A stretch of 64,000 nt of DNA from Psychroflexus gondwanensis ACAM 44 (GCF_000355905.1 NZ_APLF01000006.1:1-64000); one strand, 5' to 3'; positions 44,033-54,972 are shown, counted from the stretch's first letter. Notes: generated by a model not told the origin, from the letters alone. Program-made: numbers and translations.

Positions 44033-47000
44033 TTGAACCAAAAAAGATTGCCTCTTAACATAAATTTTAAATCTTATTTTTTTCTTATATTTCTAGTATT
44101 TTTTTCTTTAGAAATTTATGCTCAAGATGAACAGGATTCTATACCTCAAGGTCCAACTTATGGGACCATTTCTATGCCTAATCCTTCTAGCATAGTTTCT
44201 AAATATGAATATGATCCCTATTTGGATAGGTATATTTATACTGAAAAAATCGGCTCTGTTAACACCAAATTCCCTTTGGTTTTGACACCTGAAGAATTTG
44301 AAGCATTAGTTCTAGAGGAACAGATGAAATCCTATTTTAAACAAAAATCTGATGCAGCTTTAGGCAAAGGAGATGAAGAAAATCAAAAAAATTTAATTCC
44401 AATTTTTTATGTCAACAATTCCTTTTTTCAATCTGTATTTGGAGGAAATCAGATAGAAGTTAATCCTAGAGGGTCTGTTGCTGTAGATATGGGGATCTTG
44501 TATAGTAAGCAGGATAACCCAGCACTGTCCCCAAGAAACCAGAGTAACCTCACTTTCGATTTTGACCAGCGAATAAGCATGAGCCTTCAAGCTTCGGTAG
44601 GGACACGACTACAGGTAAATGCTGAATATGATACTGAATCAACATTTGATTTTCAGAATCAAGTGAAAATGGATTATACTCCTACAGAAGACGACATTAT
44701 TCAAAAAATTGAGGTTGGTAATGTCAATATGCCCTTAAACAGTACGCTTATCCAAGGGTCACAAAGTTTGTTTGGGGTAAAAACACAATTGCAATTTGGA
44801 AAAACAACCATTACTGGAGTCTTCTCAGAATTGAATTCAGAACGACAAAGCGTCAATATTCAAGGTGGAGCAACGGTAAGAGAATTTGATAAATTCGCTT
44901 TGGATTATGATGAAAATAGGCACTTCTTTTTATCTCAGTTTTTTAGAGACCAATATGATGAGGCTCTGCAAAATTATCCTTTTATCAATAGCAGAATACA
45001 AATTACTAGGGTTCAGGTTTGGATCACCAATAGAACTAATAATACAGCGACCATTTCAGATTCTAGAAATATTGTGGCTCTCCAAGATTTGGGTGAAAGT
45101 GAGCCAGATAAAATAGGGCTTTTCTTCGATAATATAGGAAACCCCATAGCTCCGCCAATTCCAAACTTTTTATTAAATCCCAATGCAAGACCTGATAATG
45201 CTAACAACGCTTTTAATCCAGAAGGAATAAATGGCGGAGCTAACTCTATTTTGAACAATCAAATAAGAGATATAGCAACAATCCAACAAGGTTTTGGGGC
45301 TGCCGACCCTTTTGTTTCAGAAGGACGAGATTATGCCATTCTGGAAAATGCTAGAGAACTACAGCCTAATGAGTTTTTTCTAAACACACAACTCGGCTAT
45401 ATTTCTTTAAACCAACGTTTAAATAATGACGAGATTTTAGGGGTTGCTTTTGAATATACTACAACCGATGGGAGAGTGTTTAGAGTTGGAGAATTTGCAA
45501 ACGGAGGACCTCCTGGGACAGAGACTCAAGAGAATCCAGAAGAACAAGGGGAGCAAATAGCGCTTAATCAAAACTTAATTGTTAAACTTCTTAAGAGCCC
45601 AGTTACGATTGTACAAGAACCTATCTGGGACTTGATGATGAAAAATTTCTACAGTCTTGGGGCGAATGGGCTTGAGCAGGACGGTTTTAGATTTAATATT
45701 TTATACGCAGATCCACAGCCTGTCAATTTTATCACCCAAGCTCCTGGAAGTACAACTCCGTTGCCCGATGATGTGGATGAAACCAATCTTTTGCAAGTCT
45801 TAGACCTTGATAGGTTAAACCTCAATACCGATCCTGTGAACGGTGGCGATGGCTTTTTTGATTTTGTTCCTGGAATCACCATAGATCCTGAGAATGGAAT
45901 TATCAAGTTTACCAAAGTGGAACCTTTTGGTGAATATCTTTTTAATAAATTGGATTTGACTCCAGAAACTGGTCCAGAGAACTACGATAATCCTGAAACC
46001 TATAATGAGAATCAAACTAAATATGTTTTCAACTCTCTATATTCTACAACAAAGATCCAAGCTCAACAAGACGGAGCAGAACAGAACAAATTTCAATTAG
46101 CAGGTCGGTATAAAGCGTCTAGCACAGGAGGCATCCCAATAGGAGCATTTAACGTTCCAAGAGGTTCTGTATCTGTTACTGCAGGAGGGCGGACTCTACA
46201 AGAAGGAATCGATTATACGGTTGATTATGAGTTAGGCCGAGTAAATATTCTAGATGAGGCTTTATTAGCTTCAGATACACCCATACAAGTATCTACAGAA
46301 AATAATGCGCTTTTCGGAAGACAAACCAAACGGTTTGCCGGGATAGATGTTCAACATAGATTTAGCGAAGAATTATTGCTAGGAGGTACGTATTTAAATT
46401 TAAACGAAAGACCAATTACCCAAAAGGCAGATTACGGGACAGAACCTATAAATAATAGTATTTACGGAGTCAATTTCAATTATAATACAACTGTTCCCTT
46501 TTTTACTAGGTTGGTTAACAAACTGCCTAATATTGATACAGATGTGGAGTCCAATTTTTCTTTGAGAGGAGAGTTTGCTTACTTAAGGCCTGGAACTCCT
46601 AAAGCAAGTGATTTTGAGGGGGAAGCCACTAGTTATGTGGATGACTTTGAGGGTTCGCAAACGAGTATCTCAGTTATTGATCCCTTGTCCTGGAAACTAG
46701 CGAGTGTTCCCGTAGGATATCGAGGGCCAAATGATGCTAATGGTACATTTGATAGCAATGACGACTTAAGTATTAATGATTATAGGGCTAAATTAAACTG
46801 GTATACCATAGATCCTATTTTTTATAGCTCTCAAAGACCAGCAGATGTCACCGATCAAGATCTTTCACAATACTATTCTAGGAGAGTTCTTGTGAACGAA
46901 ATATTTCCTAATGTAGATATTGTTCCAGGTCAGATACAAACCTTATTTCCTTTGGACCTGGTATATAGACCAAGCGAAAGAGGGATGTACAATTATAACC

Positions 47001-50000
47001 CTGCTTCTTCAAATGATAATATTCTTTCCAATCCAGAGCAAAACTTTGGAGGTATTATGAGGGGCTTGCAAACGACCGATTTTGAGCAGTCCAATGTAGA
47101 GTTTGTTGAATTTTGGGTCATGGACCCTTTTATTTATCCTGAAAATGCCGGAAATAACGGAGGTAAAGTTGTTCTTAATTTTGGAAGTATTACAGAAGAT
47201 GTCTCAAAAGATGGAAGGAAACAATTTGAAAATGGTCTTCCAGAAGATGGGGGGAATTCGAATACGTTATCAACCAATTTTTCGAAAGTTCCTAGTAACC
47301 AGTCTTTAGTCTATGCTTTTGATACGGAAGGTCAAGAGCGAATTAATCAAGATGTAGGGTATGACGGTCTGCTCAATAGCGATGAAGCACTAAAGTTTCC
47401 TGCATTTGCCAATTTCGAAGATCCTTCAAATGACGATTACCAGTACTATCTTGACGGCGACGGAGATCTTTTAAACCGATACAGAAACTTTAATGGAATG
47501 GAGGGGAATAGCCCTGTAGAGGTTACTGAAAACAATAGAGGTAATTCTGCATTCCCAGATGTGGAAGACATCAACTTGGATAATACTATGAATACTATTG
47601 ACAGTTACTACGAATATGAGGTTCCTGTCTTTCCTAATATGAGTGTGGAGAATAATACAAGTTCTGTTTCTGGGATCAATTCAGACTATATCACCGACGT
47701 TAAAGAGGTGATCACAACACTTCAAAACGGACAGGAAATAGAGGCGAGATGGATACAATTTAGAGTTCCTCTTAGGACGAGTGAAGAATTTGCTGTTGGA
47801 GGGATAAGTGATTTACGATCTATTCGATTTATGAGAATGTTTATGACTGATTTCAGCCAAGAAACCATTCTGAGATTTGGAACTTTAGAGTTGATAAGAG
47901 GAGATTACTTCACATACGATTTACCCGTACTTCCAGACGGCCAAAATCCTAATACGGGCAATACTCAATTTAATGTAGAAGCAGTAAGTGAGGAAATTAC
48001 GTCCAATTATGTGACTCCCCCTGGTGTTTTAAGAGAAGAGTTGGTCAATAATAACGTGGCTATCCGAGAGGATGAAAAATCACTTTCCTTACGAGTGAAA
48101 AATCTGGAAGCGGAGGATTCTAGAGCCGTTTTCAAAAATTATCAAATTGACATGCGTCAATATGATAACCTAGAAATGTATCTCCACGCAGAGGCGCTAC
48201 CACCACCAGAGAATCAGCTTCAAGATGGCCAATTAACCGCCTTTATAAGGATGGGGATTGACTTTACAAATAATTACTACCAGATAGAGATTCCGCTTAA
48301 AGTTACAGATCCTCAAGATTTTTCTCCTCGGGGGATATGGCCTTTAGAAAATGATCTCAACTTACCTCTAGATTTACTTCAACAAATTAAATCTACCGTT
48401 CTTGGTGATGATAACTTAAGTAATTTGGAACTCAATTATTTCGATGAATCTTTAAATCCTGTCGATGGCTCTTTCAATGAGGGATTAAAAGTTGGAATTA
48501 TTGGTAATCCCAGCTTTGGAAATATACGGGTCATGATGTTGGGGTTAAAAAACTCGAGCAATCAAAATGTGTCAGGGGAAGTCTGGTTTAATGAGATGAG
48601 ACTTACAGGACTTAAAAACGAAGGCGGCTGGGCTGCAGTCTTAAATCTAGATACAAATTTTGCAGATTTTGCAAATGTATCTGCAAGTGGTCGAAGAAGT
48701 ACCATAGGCTTTGGGGCTATAGAACAAGGACCCAACCAAAGGAGTAGGGAGGATATCCAGCAATACGACCTAGTGACTGGCCTTAACCTTGGCCAAGTCT
48801 TGCCTGAAAATTGGGGGGTAAAAATACCACTAACCTATAATAGAGGTGAAGAGTTGATCACTCCTCAATTTGATCCCGTTTACGGAGATCTTGAACTAGA
48901 AACCTTACTCGATAATACAGCAGATGAAGCAGACAGAGCAGAATTTGCAGAACAGGCAGAAACCTATACGAAGCGACAGGGGATAAGTGTGATCGGTTTA
49001 CGAAAAGACAGGACCAATCAAGAAAAAACACCAATGCCTTATGACATCGAAAACTTTACAGTATCCGCAAGTTACAATCAAACTGATTATAGGGATTTTG
49101 AAATCAGAGAATCCTTAGACCAGAATGTGGATGCTGCCCTAACTTATGGATTTAATTTTCAGCCTTTGGAAGTTAAGCCCCTAGAGAAAATAGGCCTTTT
49201 TGAGAGTCCTTATTTTGCCATCTTCAAAGATTTTAATATTAATTTGCTCCCTAACAGTATTACTGCTGGTGCAAACATAAATAGGCAATACAACGAATTG
49301 AGATTTAGAGAATTTAACCTTCCTCCAGGAAGTTTAGGAACTCCAAAATTATTTCAAAGAAATTATTTTTTCGATTGGCAATATGCTATTGATTATAATT
49401 TGACGAAGTCATTAAATTTCAATTTCAATGCCTCTACCAACAGGATTGTGAGAAATTACATCGATGAAAATAACGTTCAAGATAATAGCATAGGTGTTTT
49501 TGATGATTTCTTTGATATCGGAATTCCAAACAGACATTACCAACAACTTCAGCTTAATTATACCTTACCCTTTAATAAAATCCCTTTTCTTAAATTTATT
49601 CAAACCCAATATTCTTATACTGGAGATTTCTTATGGACTAAAGGATCTGAGATTTTAAGGAATCTAGAAGGTATTCCAGATCTAGGAAATTCAGTTCAAA
49701 ACTCTGCAAGACATCAGATCAATTCCAATTTGAACATGTCTAGCTTTTATAATTACCTTGGCTTAACTAAAAAAAGAGCTCAAAATCCATCTCAAATCAA
49801 ACGAAATGTAAGTCGGAGAAGAGGTACTGAAAATTTAGGGCAAGACCCTCAAAATCAAAATAACCAAGAAAACGCTCCAACGGAACTTAGTGTAGGGGAT
49901 AAAGCATTAAATACTGTCATAGGTCTAGTGACAGTCTTGGACCGAGTACAGGTGAATTATTCTGATACAAAAGGGATTTTCTTACCTGGCTATACCAATA

Positions 50001-51268
50001 ATATTGGTTTTGGAGGAACCCTAAAACCTACTGCGGGATTTACCTTTGGAAGCCAAAACGACATTCGTCGAGAGGCTGCGAGAAAAGGATGGTTAACGAT
50101 GTATCAAGATTTCAACGAACAATATATACGAACAGATAATCAACTATTGGATGTACAGGCGGGACTGAAAGTATTGCCCGGGATGACAATAGATTTGATT
50201 GCCAATAGAATGTATTCTGATACGTATACAGAAAATTTCAGAGTAGACCCTGAGACCATGGCGTATAATTCTATTATTCCAAACACTTATGGGAATTTCA
50301 ATATTTCGACCAATATGATTCGTACTTCTTTTAATACGAGTACCAAAGAATTTTCTGAGAATTTTGAAACCTTTAGGGAAAATCGGTTTATCGTTGCCAA
50401 CAGACTTGCAGAACAAGCTGGGGTAAATATAAACGATCCTAATAATATAGACGAAAATGGATATCCAATTGGTTTTGGAAGAACAAGCCAAGCCGTTCTA
50501 TTACCATCCTTCCTTTCTGCATATACAGGATCCGATCCCCAAGGAGAAGATTTGAGTCCTTTTAGAGATATCCCTATTCCTGGATGGAATATAAAATACA
50601 CTGGGTTGATGAGGTTAAGTTGGTTCCGTGAAACATTTAATCGCTTCTCTATTCAACATGGCTATAGATCTTCTTATACTGTCAATCAATTTCAAACCGA
50701 TTTAGAATTTAATAGAAGAGATCCTTTTGGAGATTTCAATACCGATCAAAATGGAAACTTTAGAACAGAACTTTTTATCTCTAATGTGAATTTGATAGAA
50801 GAATTTAGCCCTTTGGTTAAATTGGATTTTGAAATGAAAAATTCAGTGAGTATTCTCGCTGAAATTAGAAGAGATAGAGCTTTATCTTTGAGTTTCAATA
50901 ACAATCTTTTAACTGAAATGAAGGGAGATGAGTATATCGTAGGACTTGGGTATAGAGTTAAAGACCTTACTGTTGTTACTCAATTTGAAGGAAATACAAG
51001 GGTTTTAAGTAGTGATTTGAACTTAAAAGCAGACCTCTCTTTACGAAGAAATGAAACAATTATTAGAAATTTGGATGTGCTGAGTAACCGTGTAACCTCG
51101 GGTCAAGACATTTGGTCCATAAATTTTGTAGCCGATTATGCATTTACTAAAAATTTAACCGCTTTATTTTTCTACGATCACGTATTTTCGCAAAATGCAA
51201 TCTCAACGATATTTCCACAAACAACCATTAGAACAGGATTTACATTGAGATATAATTTTGGAAACTAA
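44033..51268 (+). CDS. sprA: Type IX secretion outer-membrane translocon SprA
   Basis: A 2411-residue outer-membrane protein that forms the very large beta-barrel through which type IX substrates and gliding adhesins cross. Signal peptide about 1-30 (SYFFLIFLVFFSLEIYAQ). The rest is the SprA family: repeated Asn/Asp-rich strand regions, EGEATSYVDDFEGSQTSI in the middle and a C-terminal strand ending FTLRYNFGN. Length matches the family. The start is TTG at 44033, 5 bp after ruvA; no ATG precedes the signal peptide in frame. The M36 protease at 4949 and RemB-like protein at 52903 belong to the same export/gliding biology. Confidence 0.95.
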   Translation: MNQKRLPLNINFKSYFFLIFLVFFSLEIYAQDEQDSIPQGPTYGTISMPNPSSIVSKYEYDPYLDRYIYTEKIGSVNTKFPLVLTPEEFEALVLEEQMKSYFKQKSDAALGKGDEENQKNLIPIFYVNNSFFQSVFGGNQIEVNPRGSVAVDMGILYSKQDNPALSPRNQSNLTFDFDQRISMSLQASVGTRLQVNAEYDTESTFDFQNQVKMDYTPTEDDIIQKIEVGNVNMPLNSTLIQGSQSLFGVKTQLQFGKTTITGVFSELNSERQSVNIQGGATVREFDKFALDYDENRHFFLSQFFRDQYDEALQNYPFINSRIQITRVQVWITNRTNNTATISDSRNIVALQDLGESEPDKIGLFFDNIGNPIAPPIPNFLLNPNARPDNANNAFNPEGINGGANSILNNQIRDIATIQQGFGAADPFVSEGRDYAILENARELQPNEFFLNTQLGYISLNQRLNNDEILGVAFEYTTTDGRVFRVGEFANGGPPGTETQENPEEQGEQIALNQNLIVKLLKSPVTIVQEPIWDLMMKNFYSLGANGLEQDGFRFNILYADPQPVNFITQAPGSTTPLPDDVDETNLLQVLDLDRLNLNTDPVNGGDGFFDFVPGITIDPENGIIKFTKVEPFGEYLFNKLDLTPETGPENYDNPETYNENQTKYVFNSLYSTTKIQAQQDGAEQNKFQLAGRYKASSTGGIPIGAFNVPRGSVSVTAGGRTLQEGIDYTVDYELGRVNILDEALLASDTPIQVSTENNALFGRQTKRFAGIDVQHRFSEELLLGGTYLNLNERPITQKADYGTEPINNSIYGVNFNYNTTVPFFTRLVNKLPNIDTDVESNFSLRGEFAYLRPGTPKASDFEGEATSYVDDFEGSQTSISVIDPLSWKLASVPVGYRGPNDANGTFDSNDDLSINDYRAKLNWYTIDPIFYSSQRPADVTDQDLSQYYSRRVLVNEIFPNVDIVPGQIQTLFPLDLVYRPSERGMYNYNPASSNDNILSNPEQNFGGIMRGLQTTDFEQSNVEFVEFWVMDPFIYPENAGNNGGKVVLNFGSITEDVSKDGRKQFENGLPEDGGNSNTLSTNFSKVPSNQSLVYAFDTEGQERINQDVGYDGLLNSDEALKFPAFANFEDPSNDDYQYYLDGDGDLLNRYRNFNGMEGNSPVEVTENNRGNSAFPDVEDINLDNTMNTIDSYYEYEVPVFPNMSVENNTSSVSGINSDYITDVKEVITTLQNGQEIEARWIQFRVPLRTSEEFAVGGISDLRSIRFMRMFMTDFSQETILRFGTLELIRGDYFTYDLPVLPDGQNPNTGNTQFNVEAVSEEITSNYVTPPGVLREELVNNNVAIREDEKSLSLRVKNLEAEDSRAVFKNYQIDMRQYDNLEMYLHAEALPPPENQLQDGQLTAFIRMGIDFTNNYYQIEIPLKVTDPQDFSPRGIWPLENDLNLPLDLLQQIKSTVLGDDNLSNLELNYFDESLNPVDGSFNEGLKVGIIGNPSFGNIRVMMLGLKNSSNQNVSGEVWFNEMRLTGLKNEGGWAAVLNLDTNFADFANVSASGRRSTIGFGAIEQGPNQRSREDIQQYDLVTGLNLGQVLPENWGVKIPLTYNRGEELITPQFDPVYGDLELETLLDNTADEADRAEFAEQAETYTKRQGISVIGLRKDRTNQEKTPMPYDIENFTVSASYNQTDYRDFEIRESLDQNVDAALTYGFNFQPLEVKPLEKIGLFESPYFAIFKDFNINLLPNSITAGANINRQYNELRFREFNLPPGSLGTPKLFQRNYFFDWQYAIDYNLTKSLNFNFNASTNRIVRNYIDENNVQDNSIGVFDDFFDIGIPNRHYQQLQLNYTLPFNKIPFLKFIQTQYSYTGDFLWTKGSEILRNLEGIPDLGNSVQNSARHQINSNLNMSSFYNYLGLTKKRAQNPSQIKRNVSRRRGTENLGQDPQNQNNQENAPTELSVGDKALNTVIGLVTVLDRVQVNYSDTKGIFLPGYTNNIGFGGTLKPTAGFTFGSQNDIRREAARKGWLTMYQDFNEQYIRTDNQLLDVQAGLKVLPGMTIDLIANRMYSDTYTENFRVDPETMAYNSIIPNTYGNFNISTNMIRTSFNTSTKEFSENFETFRENRFIVANRLAEQAGVNINDPNNIDENGYPIGFGRTSQAVLLPSFLSAYTGSDPQGEDLSPFRDIPIPGWNIKYTGLMRLSWFRETFNRFSIQHGYRSSYTVNQFQTDLEFNRRDPFGDFNTDQNGNFRTELFISNVNLIEEFSPLVKLDFEMKNSVSILAEIRRDRALSLSFNNNLLTEMKGDEYIVGLGYRVKDLTVVTQFEGNTRVLSSDLNLKADLSLRRNETIIRNLDVLSNRVTSGQDIWSINFVADYAFTKNLTALFFYDHVFSQNAISTIFPQTTIRTGFTLRYNFGN

Positions 51269-51280
51269 AACAACTTAACA

Positions 51281-51658
51281 ATGAACACACCCGATAACCT
51301 AAAGTACACCAAAGATCACGAGTGGATCAAAATTGATGGAGATACTGCTACTATTGGAATTACAGATTTTGCACAAAGTGAACTAGGAGACATTGTGTAT
51401 GTAGAAGTCGAAACTGTTGGAGAAACCTTAGATAAAGATGAGGTTTTTGGAACTGTAGAAGCTGTTAAAACTGTATCTGATTTGTATCTACCCTTAACTG
51501 GTAAAATCATCAAATTTAATGAAGACCTAGAAGATGAACCAGAAATGGTTAATGAGGAGCCTTACGAAAAAGGCTGGATGATTAAAATGGAAATAGCAGA
51601 TCACGACGAAGTTAAAGAACTCATGGATGCGAAAGCTTATAAAGCTCATACTGACTAG
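51281..51658 (+). CDS. gcvH: Glycine cleavage system H protein
   Basis: A 125-residue lipoyl carrier that shuttles the aminomethyl group between the P, T and L proteins of glycine cleavage. The lipoylated Lys63 is in GTVEAVKTVSDLY. It sits 12 bp after sprA, and its 3' end overlaps the next gene by 32 bp. The other gcv genes are not in the window. Confidence 0.95.
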   Translation: MNTPDNLKYTKDHEWIKIDGDTATIGITDFAQSELGDIVYVEVETVGETLDKDEVFGTVEAVKTVSDLYLPLTGKIIKFNEDLEDEPEMVNEEPYEKGWMIKMEIADHDEVKELMDAKAYKAHTD

Positions 51659-52022
51659 TCAATTACTATTGCCTGCTGCTATTTTATGTACGGCAAGTAT
51701 TTTAATTCTTTCTATTTCAGATATAAGTAGCCTTCCCAAACTACAAATAAGTTATGAGGATAAATTGTATCATTTTATAGCTTACTTTGTTTTAAATTCG
51801 ATTTGGCTACTTGCTTTGTTGCAAAAAGGTGGAGATCAGTTAAAAAAGCATTTGTTGATTTCTCTTGGTATTATTGCTTTTGGTATCATTATTGAAATAA
51901 TTCAAGAAAGTGTTACAGACTACAGAGTTTTTGATATATTCGATATTTTAGCGAATAGTATAGCTGTAGGGGTAAGTTTTTTCTGCTTTATGCTAGTTAA
52001 AAAAAGTTTTTTGAAAATATAA
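51627..52022 (+). CDS. VanZ-like family membrane protein
   Basis: A 131-residue protein with four predicted transmembrane helices (about 10-30, 45-65, 75-92, 105-125). The DKLYHFIAYFVLNSIWL block and EIIQESVTDYRVFDIFDILANSIAV match the VanZ-like family, whose cellular role outside teicoplanin resistance is unknown. The ATG at 51627 lies inside gcvH in another frame, which implies coupled translation. Confidence 0.82.
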   Translation: MRKLIKLILTSQLLLPAAILCTASILILSISDISSLPKLQISYEDKLYHFIAYFVLNSIWLLALLQKGGDQLKKHLLISLGIIAFGIIIEIIQESVTDYRVFDIFDILANSIAVGVSFFCFMLVKKSFLKI

Positions 52023-52083
52023 AATCAAATTCAAAGTAAATTTTATTTTTTTTATACTTTAGTAATCTATTTAAAAATACAAT

Positions 52084-52800
52084 ATGGAACCAAAAAAGAA
52101 TCCGAAAAAAGATCTGACTAAAAGAAGCTTTCTGTTTTTTCAGATTGGACTTGTAGTAGTTCTCGCTATTACTTTAACCATGATCGAGTGGAAAACTTAT
52201 GATAACGATGCTATAGATACTGGTATTGTAAATCTTGACATGTTAGATGAGGAAGACGTGCCAATTACAGAAATCCAAAAGACCCCACCACCACCACCAC
52301 CACCGCCACCTGCACCAGAAGTTATTGAGGTGGTTGAAGATGACGAAGATGTAGAGGAGGTGGTTATAGAATCTACTGAAACCGATCAAAACGAAGTTGT
52401 AGAAGTTGAAGAAGTAGAAGAAGTCGAAGAAGAAATTGGAGATGTTCCTTTTGCTGTTATTGAAAGCGTTCCAATTTTTCCTGGATGTGAAGGCCTTAAT
52501 ACCAATGACGAGCGTAAAAACTGTATGAGTCAAAAGATTAGCAAGTTTGTTAATAAAAACTTTGACACTGGCTTAGCTGCAGATCTTGGATTAAGTGGAA
52601 TAAATAGGGTATACGTTCAGTTTAAAATCGATAAAAAAGGTAACATTGTGAATGTTGCCGCTCGAGCTCCTCACCCAAGATTACAATCTGAAGGTGAACG
52701 AGTCATCAAAAAACTGCCTAAAATGAAACCAGGTCAGCAACGTGGACAAAACGTAGGGGTATTATATTCTTTACCTATAACTTTTAAAGTGCAAGATTAA
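52084..52800 (+). CDS. Energy transducer TonB
   Basis: A 238-residue TonB protein that couples inner-membrane proton motive force to outer-membrane receptors. One N-terminal membrane helix (about 17-34), a poly-proline stretch (68-78), an acidic Glu/Val-rich linker (81-119, a stiff spacer across the periplasm) and a C-terminal TonB domain (126-238) with FPGCEG, CMSQKISKFVNKNF and VYVQFKIDKKGNI. No exbB or exbD adjoins it. The next gene carries a related domain at its N-terminus. Confidence 0.9.
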   Translation: MEPKKNPKKDLTKRSFLFFQIGLVVVLAITLTMIEWKTYDNDAIDTGIVNLDMLDEEDVPITEIQKTPPPPPPPPPAPEVIEVVEDDEDVEEVVIESTETDQNEVVEVEEVEEVEEEIGDVPFAVIESVPIFPGCEGLNTNDERKNCMSQKISKFVNKNFDTGLAADLGLSGINRVYVQFKIDKKGNIVNVAARAPHPRLQSEGERVIKKLPKMKPGQQRGQNVGVLYSLPITFKVQD

Positions 52801-52823
52801 ATTTAATTTAAATACAATTCAAT

Positions 52824-52857
52824 AAATCCCGAATTCAACATTCGGGATTTTTTTTAT
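52824..52857 (+). terminator. Intrinsic terminator of tonB
   Basis: AAATCCCGAAT (52824-52834) and ATTCGGGATTT (52840-52850) form a perfect 11-bp stem around TCAAC, followed by a long T run. Confidence 0.88.
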
Positions 52858-52902
52858 TATTACTTTTAGATCAAATTTATAAACCTATCCAATCCACTAT
52901 TA

Positions 52903-54972
52903 ATGAAATACTTCCCGTTCCTGTTTCTGTTTATTGGCTTCTCTACGTTTGGCCAAAGTTTTGTTTCACAAACAGAAAGTTACCCCACATTTCCAGAATG
53001 TAAGGATACCCTAAAAACAGACCAAGAATCTTGCTTCAAAACTCAGTTGAAATCCCTTATTTTCAAATATTATAAAGAGCCAGAAGTCGTTGCCAAGGAA
53101 AACTATAACGGGATAGCAACAGTTATTTTTGAAGTTGATAAAGATGGAGGTTTTCAAGTTTTGTATGTCAACTCAGATTATGAAGAACTCAATATAGAAC
53201 TCGAGCGAGTTTTCGAAGACTTACCTTCTATCACTCCAGCGACTTATAATGGGAAGCCCACTTATGTCCAGTTTAGAATGCCGATTCAAATTCCCTTATC
53301 TCCAGCAATTCCTGTTGATACAACAGCTGAAAAGGAAAACCCTTTAGAGAGTTACCAAAAGGAATTAGAGGATCTTACCATTAAAGATTTTACTTACCCA
53401 CAATATGAGAGCGGTCTAAATATTCCTTTGTCCCATGAAGTTTATAACCGCTTTACAACTCGAATGGATAAAATCGGGACCAATGCCCATACCGCGTCTA
53501 AACCTTATCGCTATACTGAAGTTCAACCGTATTACGATTTTAAGGAAGAGAATGAGGCCTTGTTTTACGATAAAAAAACATGGTTCGGTAAGAAATTATT
53601 CAATGAAAATACATTTCAAATTCAAGGGGAAGACTACTGGTTCACTTTCGACATTGCAGCATACCTCCAAGTAGGAAGAGATTTTGAAGAATCGTTGACT
53701 ACTTACAACAATACCAGAGCAGGTATTTTTCAGGGTGGTTTAGGGAAGCGGCTCAACTTCTACACAGTAATTTATGAAAGTCAAGGTAAGTTTGCTGGCT
53801 ATTACAATGATTTAGCAAACGAACTCGGCAGAGAAGGTTCCAGCCAAGTCCTTATTCCTGGACGAGGAATAGGCGAGCCTTATAGAGATGGTTTCGACTA
53901 TCCAGTTGTGGAGGGCTATTTGACCTATGAAGCTTCAGACTTTTTAGATATTCAATTTGGAAGAGGGAATAATTTTATTGGAGATGGTTATAGATCCCTT
54001 TTCATGAGTGATAATGCGAGTCCAAACGCCTATGTAAAGATGAATACAAGCTTTTGGAAATTTAAGTATACCAACACATGGTCGTCTTTAAGAAACCCAA
54101 ATACGCTCACCGATGGGGGTGCTTTTCTCACCAAATATATGGCAACACATTATTTAAGCTACAATGTGAATAAGAGACTTAATATTGGCCTCTTCGAATC
54201 CGTTTTATTTGAAAGTGAGCCTAACCGAGGTTTCGATTGGAACTTTATCAATCCAATACTATTCTACAATATGGTAGAATATACAACTGGCTCTAGATCT
54301 GGTAAATCCCTTATCGGTTTAAGTTATAAGTACAAATGGACAGATCAAATCAATACTTACGGACAGTGGTTAATCGATGAGTTTTCTTTAGACGATGTTA
54401 CCGCGGGTAATAATAGTTGGAAAAATAAATTTGGATTTCAATTGGGAGTAAAGTATGCGGATGCTTTTAAGGTGGATAAACTTTTTTTCCAATTAGAATA
54501 TAACCAAGTGAGACCTTATACCTATTCGCACAATACTTTAAATCTTCATTATACAAACGATAATCAGTCCATGGCTCACCTTTGGGGAGCGAATTTTAGA
54601 GAACTTCTCCTTATCTCAAGATACAAGAAAGACAGATGGTATGGCCATGCCAAATTTATCTTTGGAGAACGTGGTTTCGAAACCAATGCGGATAGCGACC
54701 CCTTTTACGGTTCAGATTTACTTGGAGATGAACGGCTAAGAATTGGTGATGACGGTATCGAGATAGGTCAAGGCAATAAGGCAAACTCTTATTACGGGGA
54801 GTTGGAAGTAGGATTTATAATGAACCCAACTACAAACCTAAAGGTCTATCTGAATCTAATTCACCGGAAGTTTGATATTGCTCAAGATAATGCTATAAAC
54901 TTCGATAGAAATACGACTTGGGTGAACTTGGGCTTTAGGACAGATATATTTAACTGGTATTACGATTATTGA
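52903..54972 (+). CDS. remB: RemB-like gliding motility outer-membrane protein with TonB-C-like N-terminus
   Basis: A 689-residue outer-membrane protein. Signal peptide about 1-17. Residues about 25-132 resemble the C-terminal TonB domain of the preceding gene (TFPECKD, CFKTQLKSLIF, ATVIFEVDKDGGFQV, ERVFEDLPSITPA). The remainder is a Wzi/capsule-assembly-type beta-barrel (LDIQFGRGNNFIGDGYRSLF, FDWNFINPILFYN). In Flavobacterium johnsoniae RemB is a mobile surface component of gliding. The family call is from sequence recognition and the nearby sprA; a general Wzi-like barrel is the alternative. Confidence 0.75.
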   Translation: MKYFPFLFLFIGFSTFGQSFVSQTESYPTFPECKDTLKTDQESCFKTQLKSLIFKYYKEPEVVAKENYNGIATVIFEVDKDGGFQVLYVNSDYEELNIELERVFEDLPSITPATYNGKPTYVQFRMPIQIPLSPAIPVDTTAEKENPLESYQKELEDLTIKDFTYPQYESGLNIPLSHEVYNRFTTRMDKIGTNAHTASKPYRYTEVQPYYDFKEENEALFYDKKTWFGKKLFNENTFQIQGEDYWFTFDIAAYLQVGRDFEESLTTYNNTRAGIFQGGLGKRLNFYTVIYESQGKFAGYYNDLANELGREGSSQVLIPGRGIGEPYRDGFDYPVVEGYLTYEASDFLDIQFGRGNNFIGDGYRSLFMSDNASPNAYVKMNTSFWKFKYTNTWSSLRNPNTLTDGGAFLTKYMATHYLSYNVNKRLNIGLFESVLFESEPNRGFDWNFINPILFYNMVEYTTGSRSGKSLIGLSYKYKWTDQINTYGQWLIDEFSLDDVTAGNNSWKNKFGFQLGVKYADAFKVDKLFFQLEYNQVRPYTYSHNTLNLHYTNDNQSMAHLWGANFRELLLISRYKKDRWYGHAKFIFGERGFETNADSDPFYGSDLLGDERLRIGDDGIEIGQGNKANSYYGELEVGFIMNPTTNLKVYLNLIHRKFDIAQDNAINFDRNTTWVNLGFRTDIFNWYYDY

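Noticed and set aside
44033-51268. CRISPR or tandem repeats inside the large sprA gene
   Set aside because: The Asn/Asp-rich strands recur only loosely at protein level; no DNA repeat with spacers was seen here or elsewhere in the window.
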